From: DASZKW01 sp035552775
GTDB lineage: Bacteria; Actinomycetota; Acidimicrobiia; Acidimicrobiales; Palsa-688
Assembly: GCA_035552775.1 (NCBI GenBank)
Contig: DASZKW010000097.1
Location: forward strand, 19,123 to 83,122
DNA length: 64,000 nt
Direction of reading: 5' to 3'
Part shown: positions 59,474 through 64,000 of the stretch, one piece after another
Layout: every line of letters begins with the position of its first letter
How positions within the stretch are numbered: the stretch's first letter is position 1
The notes under the pieces: model-generated
Databases searched by the model: none
What the model was told of the DNA's origin: nothing
What the model saw: only the letters and a program-made list of their open reading frames with translations
Made by a program: the position numbers and the translations under genes

Positions 59474-59486
59474 CGTGTCCTCCCCG

Positions 59487-60572
59487 CTACACGGCGAAGC
59501 GGATCTCGACGACGTCGCCGTCGACGACCTCGTAAGACTTGCCCTCCACCCGCAGCTTGCCCGCCTCCTTGGCCTTGTTCCAGCTCCCGAGCTCGAGAAG
59601 CTCGTCCCAGCGAATGACCTCGGCGCGGATGAACCCCCTCTGCAGGTCGGAGTGTATGACACCTGCACATTCGGGGGCCTTGGCGCCGGCGCGGAACGTC
59701 CACGCCCTGCTCTCCTTGTCGCCGGTGGTGAGGAAGGTCCGCCGCCCGAGGAGGTGGTACGCGGCCCGGGCCACCCGGGGCAGGGCGCCTTCGCCGAGAC
59801 CGAGGCCCTCGAGCAGCTCGCTGCGTTCGCCGGCGTCGAGCTGGGCCGCCTCCGCCTCGAGTTCGACGCTCACCCCGAGGACGTCGCCGTGGCTGCCCAG
59901 CTCGTCGGCGACGGGCTTGATGACCGGGTCAGGCTCGTTGACCTGGTCCTCGCCGAGATTGACCACGGCGACAACGGGCTTGTTGGTGAGCAGGAACGCC
60001 GGACGCAGCAGGGCACGGGTCTCGGCGTCGAGGTCGGAGCGGTAGATGGGGACCCCGGCGTGGAGCGAGGCCAATGCGGCGTCGAGGGCCACCACCTCGC
60101 CGGCGAGGGACTTGTCGGCGCGTGCCGCCTTGCGTCGCTTTTCCACCTGGGATTCCACGGTGGCCACGTCGGCGAGGACCAACTCGAGCTCGAGCACCCC
60201 CAGGTCCTCCAGCGGATCAGGGGGGTCGCTGGTGCCGGCCACCCCGTCCGCCTCGAAGGCCCGCAGAACCAGGCACAGGGCGTCGGCCTCGCGGATGCCG
60301 GCGAGGAAGCGGTTGCCCATGCCCTCCCCCGTGGACGATCCCGCCACCAGGCCGGCGATGTCGACGAACTCCACGGTGGCGTGGACGACCTTGGGGCTGG
60401 AGCTCATCTTTGCCAGGGCGTCGAGGCGGTGGTCGGGTACCTGAGCGACCCCTACGGTGCTCTCGGTGGTGGAGAAAGCGTGGGCGGCCACCGGAGCCGA
60501 TCCGCCGGTGAGGGCGTTGAACAGGCTTGACTTGCCGGCGTTCGGCAGGCCGACGATGCCGAGGCGTTCCAC
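59487..60572 (-). CDS. ychF: Redox-regulated OBG-family ATPase YchF
   Basis: P-loop ATPase of 361 aa. G1 is GIVGLPNAGKSSLFNAL, G3 EFVDIAGLVAGSSTGEGMGN, and the ATP-specifying motif is in TNKPVVAVVNLGE. The C-terminal TGS domain (AWTFRAGAKAPECAGVIHSDLQRGFI) is complete. The GTG at 60572 begins the fold directly, with TACCCT 6 nt upstream. Members bind ribosomes and respond to oxidative stress. First gene of the ychF-DUF192-rsmI run and divergent from the bL37-like ORF. Confidence 0.95.
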   Translation of the reverse strand: MERLGIVGLPNAGKSSLFNALTGGSAPVAAHAFSTTESTVGVAQVPDHRLDALAKMSSSPKVVHATVEFVDIAGLVAGSSTGEGMGNRFLAGIREADALCLVLRAFEADGVAGTSDPPDPLEDLGVLELELVLADVATVESQVEKRRKAARADKSLAGEVVALDAALASLHAGVPIYRSDLDAETRALLRPAFLLTNKPVVAVVNLGEDQVNEPDPVIKPVADELGSHGDVLGVSVELEAEAAQLDAGERSELLEGLGLGEGALPRVARAAYHLLGRRTFLTTGDKESRAWTFRAGAKAPECAGVIHSDLQRGFIRAEVIRWDELLELGSWNKAKEAGKLRVEGKSYEVVDGDVVEIRFAV

Positions 60573-60578
60573 ACCCCG

Positions 60579-60643
60579 AGGGTACCGGCCGGCGCCGGTA
60601 GCGGGCGGCGCCGGGTACCGGCCGGCGCCGGCCCTAGTAGCGT
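60579..60643. promoter_or_regulatory. Divergent ychF/bL37 promoter region with 19-bp direct repeat
   Basis: An exact 19-bp direct repeat occupies 60580-60598 and 60613-60631 (33-bp period). The ychF box TACCCT (60579-60584) overlaps the first copy; the bL37-like box TAGCGT (60638-60643) lies 6 nt after the second and ends 8 nt before its ATG. The symmetrical placement suggests a shared regulator. Confidence 0.5.
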
Positions 60644-60651
60644 TGCCTCCC

Positions 60652-60735
60652 ATGTCCAAGCGCACGGCCAAGGCCCGCAAACGAGCACGGCACAAGAAGG
60701 CCAACCACGGCCAGAAGCCGAACCGGGGTCGCTGA
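60652..60735 (+). CDS. bL37-like basic micro-protein
   Basis: A 27-residue protein, MSKRTAKARKRARHKKANH followed by GQKPNRGR, made almost only of Lys, Arg, Ala and His. It resembles actinobacterial large-subunit protein bL37, whose C-terminus contains the ANHGxKPN motif. TAGCGT lies 8 nt before the ATG and there is no Shine-Dalgarno. The stop is 13 nt before the next gene's ATG. The ribosomal assignment is by recall of the motif and needs an alignment. Confidence 0.65.
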   Translation: MSKRTAKARKRARHKKANHGQKPNRGR

Positions 60736-60741
60736 TACCCT
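60736..60741 (+). promoter_or_regulatory. Candidate leaderless -10 (TACCCT) for the 60749 gene
   Basis: TACCCT starts directly after the bL37-like TGA and is followed by 7 nt and the ATG at 60749. Confidence 0.4.
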
Positions 60742-60748
60742 TATCTGG

Positions 60749-61468
60749 ATGCTCGACCACGTGTTCCTCGACACGGTCAGCGCCCTCGGCCGGGCGCTCG
60801 ATGAGACCCTGCTCCAGCGGGAGCGTCACGAAGACCGCCTGGCCAGCGACCTCCTCCTCGGCGACCTGGTTTGGGAAACGTCGGTCAGCCTGCCCGGCGA
60901 CGGCACACCGTCGAGGGTCCGAGCAGACCTGACCCTCGACTGGCCCACCTGGAGCCAGTCGGCCTGGCGGTCGTGGGCCCTCGGGGAGCCGTTGGAGGAG
61001 CCGCCCGAGATCGGGCTCGAGATCGTGTTCAGGGTGCAGCGTCTGGCGTCACGGCCCGACCCTGACGCGCTGCTGGCCCAGTTCGCCAACCACGAGCCGC
61101 CGGGGGTCGAATCGTTCGAGCGTTCGAGCGTCGTCGCCGAGGAGGACCTCGGTTCCGGGGAAGTGGCGGTGGAAGTGGCCTTCGAGGGTGCCTTCCGCCT
61201 GGCCGACCCCGACGACGGGCCCCGGCGGGATCCCTTCGGTCCTGACGGTTTGAGCAACTTGGACACCAACGGCGTGGCGACTGACGAGCGCCCCGAGGCT
61301 GCGGAGATGGGTCGAGCCCACCTCCGGGCAGCCGAAGTGGCGGGCCAGCGTGGCAGCCTCAGTTCGGCCATGTCGACCAACCTGACGGCCCTCGGGCGGT
61401 GGGTGGCGTCCACCCTCGTGCGGTTGGCCGACCTCGAGGTCGAGTTCTTGCCCGCCGAGGAGCCCTAG
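60749..61468 (+). CDS. Protein of unknown function
   Basis: Protein of 239 aa with no family I recognise. The start is amphipathic and acidic (MLDHVFLDTVSALGRALDE). The core alternates charged and hydrophobic residues: VETSVSLPGDGTPSR, then RVRADLTLDWPTWSQSAWRSW, GLEIVFRVQRLA and VAVEVAFEGAFRLADPDD. That resembles a beta-sandwich. A helical tail follows (LGRWVASTLVRLADLEVEFLPAE). No signal peptide, cysteines or membrane segment. The leaderless-type box before the ATG supports a real gene. It stands between the bL37-like ORF and the convergent PfkB kinase. Confidence 0.7.
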   Translation: MLDHVFLDTVSALGRALDETLLQRERHEDRLASDLLLGDLVWETSVSLPGDGTPSRVRADLTLDWPTWSQSAWRSWALGEPLEEPPEIGLEIVFRVQRLASRPDPDALLAQFANHEPPGVESFERSSVVAEEDLGSGEVAVEVAFEGAFRLADPDDGPRRDPFGPDGLSNLDTNGVATDERPEAAEMGRAHLRAAEVAGQRGSLSSAMSTNLTALGRWVASTLVRLADLEVEFLPAEEP

Positions 61469-61500
61469 AGATCGGTCTGGGCGAGCGCCGGTCTCCCGCC

Positions 61501-61576
61501 TGTGCAGTTGTATGGGCTATAAGCCAGGTTTCTGCACAACCGGGAGTTGGGTCGCCGGATCGCCGGATCGCCGGAT
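61501..61576. repeat. Nested hairpin and 8-bp tandem repeat between convergent genes
   Basis: TGTGCAG (61501-61507) pairs with CTGCACA (61532-61538), enclosing a second stem GGCT-ATA-AGCC. Three copies of CGCCGGAT (61553-61576) follow directly. The 136-bp region separates the stops of the unknown gene and the PfkB kinase, so a bidirectional end signal is possible. Confidence 0.4.
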
Positions 61577-61604
61577 CGCCGGCGCGGGCGCCGAAGTCCT
61601 AGGC

Positions 61605-62651
61605 CTAGGCCAGCAGGCCGGCGCCGGCCGCCAGGGCGACCAGGGGCACCTGGGGGCGCGCCCCGAAGTGGGAGACCACCTCGGCGGCGCTGAGCGCGCC
61701 CAGGCGCGCCGAGCGCTCGGGACCGTAGCCACGCACGTGGCCATGCAAGTAGCCGGCGGCAAATAGGTCGCCGGCCCCGGTGGTGTCGACCACCCGCCCG
61801 ACATGCTCGGCCGCCACCCGAAAAACCGCCACGTCACCTGCAGCGCCAGCAGGAGCGCCGGCCGACGCGCCAGCCGACGCTTTGGCGGCCACCCCGACCA
61901 CCGCTCCGGCGGCGGACCGGGTGACCACCACCGTCGGACAACGCCCCGCCAGCGCCACAACAGCCTCCTCCACGTCAGCCGCCCCGGTCATGTCGAGCGC
62001 CTCGGCTTCGTTGGCGAAAACCAGGTCGGCGTGTCCGAGGACCTGGGCGAGGGCCTCGCGGTGCGACGACACCCAGGAGGGGTCCGACAGGGAGAGGGCC
62101 ACCTGGGTCCCGCCCTCGGCAGCAGCGGCGAGCGCCGCTTCGATCGTCGCCTCGGTCGCTTCGAGACCGCAGAGGTAACCCTCGATGTAGAGGACCTGCG
62201 CCCGGGCGATCTGGCCCGCGTTCAGGTCCTCGGGGTCGAGGCGGTCACTGACCCCGAGGCTGGTGCACATTGTGCGTTCGGCGTCGGGCGTCACCATGAT
62301 CACGCAGCGGCCGGTGCCGGGGCCGCCTTCGGCCGCGCTGATCGAGAAGTCCACGCCGGCGGCGCGGATGTCATCCGAGAAGACCCGACCCAAGTCGTCG
62401 TCGCCGACCTTCCCGGCGAAGGCGACCCGGACCCCGAGAGACGCCAGTCCGGCGGCGGTATTGGCCGCCGACCCGCCCGACGACGCCGTGGCCGGCCCGA
62501 GGGCTCCGTAGATCCGCTCTGAGCGCTCGTCGTCGACGAGGGTCATCGTCCCCTTGGTCAGCCCGAACGAGGCGACCAGGGCATCGTCGGTCGGAGCGAC
62601 GACGTCGACGATGGCATGGCCGATGGCCACGATGTCCACTGTGCGGTCCAT
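61605..62651 (-). CDS. PfkB-family carbohydrate/adenosine kinase
   Basis: Ribokinase-fold kinase of 348 aa. It has VDIVAIGHAIVDV and GGSAANTAAGLASLG as the substrate-binding segments, and the anion-hole motif DTTGAGDLFAAGYLHG. An Ala/Gly/Ser-rich insert of about 20 residues (KASAGASAGAPAGAAG) interrupts the fold before the last strands. The length and GxAxN spacing fit adenosine kinase-like members as well as ribokinases, so the phosphorylated substrate is uncertain. ATG 62651 is used; an in-frame start eight codons upstream exists. TACGGT lies 7 nt upstream. Confidence 0.88.
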   Translation of the reverse strand: MDRTVDIVAIGHAIVDVVAPTDDALVASFGLTKGTMTLVDDERSERIYGALGPATASSGGSAANTAAGLASLGVRVAFAGKVGDDDLGRVFSDDIRAAGVDFSISAAEGGPGTGRCVIMVTPDAERTMCTSLGVSDRLDPEDLNAGQIARAQVLYIEGYLCGLEATEATIEAALAAAAEGGTQVALSLSDPSWVSSHREALAQVLGHADLVFANEAEALDMTGAADVEEAVVALAGRCPTVVVTRSAAGAVVGVAAKASAGASAGAPAGAAGDVAVFRVAAEHVGRVVDTTGAGDLFAAGYLHGHVRGYGPERSARLGALSAAEVVSHFGARPQVPLVALAAGAGLLA

Positions 62652-62658
62652 GGCGACG

Positions 62659-62664
62659 ACCGTA
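62659..62664 (-). promoter_or_regulatory. Candidate leaderless -10 (TACGGT) for the PfkB kinase
   Basis: TACGGT ends 7 nt before the ATG at 62651 and supports this start over the in-frame one eight codons upstream, which the box would overlap. Confidence 0.45.
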
Positions 62665-62707
62665 GGCGCTTCCACGCGTCACCGCCGATAGAGTGCGCGC
62701 CGCCCAA

Positions 62708-62713
62708 TAGGGT
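62708..62713 (+). promoter_or_regulatory. Candidate leaderless -10 (TAGGGT) for pepN
   Basis: TAGGGT is followed by 6 nt and the GTG at 62720. It faces away from the PfkB box in a 68-bp divergent region. Confidence 0.45.
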
Positions 62714-62719
62714 GGCGGG

Positions 62720-64000
62720 GTGCCCGCGCCCGCTTCCGAACCAGTTACCTACCGGCTCCCCCGCACGGTCGTGCCCGAGCGCTACGAACTGGTCATCGCC
62801 CCCGATCTGGGTGCCGCCACCTTCGCCGGCGAGGCCACCATCGCCGTGCGCGTCACCGAACGTGTCACCGAGATCGTGCTCAACGCCGCCGAACTGGAGG
62901 TGTCTTCGGCCCGCTTCCGCCGTGACGTTGGGCCGGCGGCCGACGGCCTCGAGCTGGAGGGGATCGTCCGCCTCGACGAGGCTGCCGAACGCCTGAGCAT
63001 CACGGTGCCCGGGTCGGTCCCCGCGGGCACCTGGCACCTGCACCTGGATTTCACGGGTGTCCTCAACGACAAACTACGGGGCTTCTACCGGTCCACGTTC
63101 ACCACCGCCGACGGCGGCACCGAGGTGATCGCAACCACCCAGTTCGAGCCAGCCGACGCCCGCAGGGCGTTCCCGTGCTGGGACGAACCGGATTTCAAGG
63201 CGACCTTCGCCGTCACCTTGGTCGTCGACGACGGCCTGACAGCCCTGTCCAACGGCGCCGTGATCACCGATGTCCCCGCGGCCGGCGACCCCGGCGGCGG
63301 CGACCCCGGCGGCGGCGACCCCGGCGGCGGCGACCCCGGCGGCGGCGACCCCGCGGGCGGCGACCCCGCGGGCGGCGACCCCGCGGGCGGCGACCCCGGC
63401 GGCGGCCCCGTCCGCGGCTCCAAGAGGACGGTCAGCTTCGCCGAGACGATGCCCATGTCGACCTACCTGGTGGCCTTCGTGGTGGGGCCCTTCGAGCTGA
63501 GCCCGCCGGCGGATGTCGACGGTGTGCCCCTGCGGGTGGCGACAGTGCCCGGTAAGTCGGCGTTGGCTCACTTCGCCGTGGAGGCAGGCACCCACGCCCT
63601 CGCTTTCCTCGCCCGCTACTTCGACCTGCCCTACCCCCACGACAAGATCGACCACGTCGCCATTCCCGATTTCGCCTTCGGGGCGATGGAGAACCTCGGC
63701 TGCGTCACCTACCGCGAGACCACCTTGCTGGCGGACTTGTCGGCGGCCAGCCAACTAGAGCTGCGCCGGGTGGCTCAGGTGGTGGCCCACGAAACCGCCC
63801 ACATGTGGTTCGGCAACCTGGTGACCATGAAGTGGTGGAACGGCATCTGGCTCAACGAGGCGTTCGCCACGTTCATGGAGCTCACCACCACCGACCATTT
63901 CAAACCCGAGTGGCACGCCTGGACGGCGTTCGGCGCGGCCAAGGCCGAAGCCCTCGCCATCGACAGCCTGCGCGCCACCCGGCCGATCGAGTTCGCGGTG
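62720..64000 (+). CDS. pepN: M1 family aminopeptidase (PepN-like), 3'-truncated by the window
   Basis: 427 codons are visible with no stop; the frame continues past 64000. The N-terminal saddle domain contains TTQFEPADARRAFPCWDEPDFKA. The exopeptidase motif GAMENLG follows, then the zinc motif HETAHMWFGN with WLNEAFATF giving the third ligand Glu. It removes N-terminal amino acids from peptides in the cytosol. Between residues 189 and 228 a Gly/Asp/Pro array (GDPGG repeated) is inserted into a loop of the first domain. The GTG at 62720 precedes VTYRLPRTVVPERYELVI, the usual start region. Confidence 0.92.
   Translation, partial: MPAPASEPVTYRLPRTVVPERYELVIAPDLGAATFAGEATIAVRVTERVTEIVLNAAELEVSSARFRRDVGPAADGLELEGIVRLDEAAERLSITVPGSVPAGTWHLHLDFTGVLNDKLRGFYRSTFTTADGGTEVIATTQFEPADARRAFPCWDEPDFKATFAVTLVVDDGLTALSNGAVITDVPAAGDPGGGDPGGGDPGGGDPGGGDPAGGDPAGGDPAGGDPGGGPVRGSKRTVSFAETMPMSTYLVAFVVGPFELSPPADVDGVPLRVATVPGKSALAHFAVEAGTHALAFLARYFDLPYPHDKIDHVAIPDFAFGAMENLGCVTYRETTLLADLSAASQLELRRVAQVVAHETAHMWFGNLVTMKWWNGIWLNEAFATFMELTTTDHFKPEWHAWTAFGAAKAEALAIDSLRATRPIEFAV
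63284..63403 (+). repeat. Eight in-frame 15-bp repeats in pepN
   Basis: Eight tandem 15-bp units encode GDPGG four times, GDPAG three times and GDPGG once. Neighbouring copies are identical at DNA level within each group, so the array is recent. It lies in a loop between SNGAVITDVPAA and VRGSKRTVSF, which are contiguous or joined by a short turn in other M1 enzymes. Confidence 0.9.

Noticed and set aside
60457..60651. Longer N-terminus for the bL37-like ORF
   Set aside because: The added codons are antisense to ychF and cover the divergent promoter region; the 27-residue form has its own -10 box.
1..64000. tRNA or rRNA genes
   Set aside because: I looked in the intergenic stretches for cloverleaf arms and T-loop sequence and found none; a dedicated scan (tRNAscan-SE) would settle it.

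Overview
This is a GC-rich, densely coded chromosomal segment from an actinobacterium. The lineage is suggested by an F420-type luciferase-like oxidoreductase, an FrhB-like iron-sulfur flavoprotein, micro-ORFs resembling ribosomal proteins bS22 and bL37, an NamH-like MBL-Rieske protein, the ispE-rsmA-tatD-metG block, many GTG starts and many leaderless-looking promoters. I favour a deep-branching class such as Acidimicrobiia, but the sequence alone does not settle this. I saw no rRNA, tRNA, transposase, phage gene or CRISPR array.

Layout. 1-6.7 kb (minus strand): start of a probable coiled-coil/zinc-ribbon gene, a class A penicillin-binding protein with a GGY-repeat tail, a Ppx/GppA phosphatase, a CYTH-CHAD protein (probably a polyphosphate pair) and an acyl-CoA dehydrogenase. 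6.7-10.6 kb: a compact set of PP2C phosphatase, von Willebrand A protein and kinase-like membrane protein, translationally coupled to a 3-hydroxyisobutyrate dehydrogenase-like gene. 10.6-19.3 kb: bifunctional PutA, an MFS permease, SerA, and a three-part PAP2-kinase-flippase membrane protein. 19.3-24.2 kb: a complete branched-chain amino-acid-type ABC importer (livG-F-H-M-substrate binding protein). 24.2-26.8 kb: a sulfotransferase and a secreted beta-helix protein. 27.3-33.8 kb: two ABC exporters flanking a sensor kinase/response regulator pair. 34-43.6 kb: mixed metabolic and stress genes (DinB-like proteins, CorA, epimerase, ArsR-AHSA1 fusion, AI-2E-family permease, F420 oxidoreductase, acyl-CoA ligase, lipase). 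43.6-53.9 kb: CtaG, NamH-like protein, dCTP deaminase, BrkB protein, aldo-keto reductase, SDR, MFS permease, FrhB-like protein and the bS22-like micro-ORF. 53.9-64 kb: housekeeping block ispE, rsmA, tatD, metG, rsmI, DUF192, ychF, bL37-like ORF, PfkB kinase and the start of an M1 aminopeptidase that runs off the window.

Four signals go beyond the gene list. First, at least 20 genes have a TANNNT hexamer 5-9 nt before the start codon, which suggests mostly leaderless transcription. Second, the ArsR-family gene at 38702 has a near-consensus promoter whose spacer is filled by a perfect inverted repeat. Third, several long intergenic inverted repeats occur, one of which supplies the last codons and stop of metG. 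Fourth, in-frame 15-bp tandem repeats have expanded separately in three unrelated proteins.
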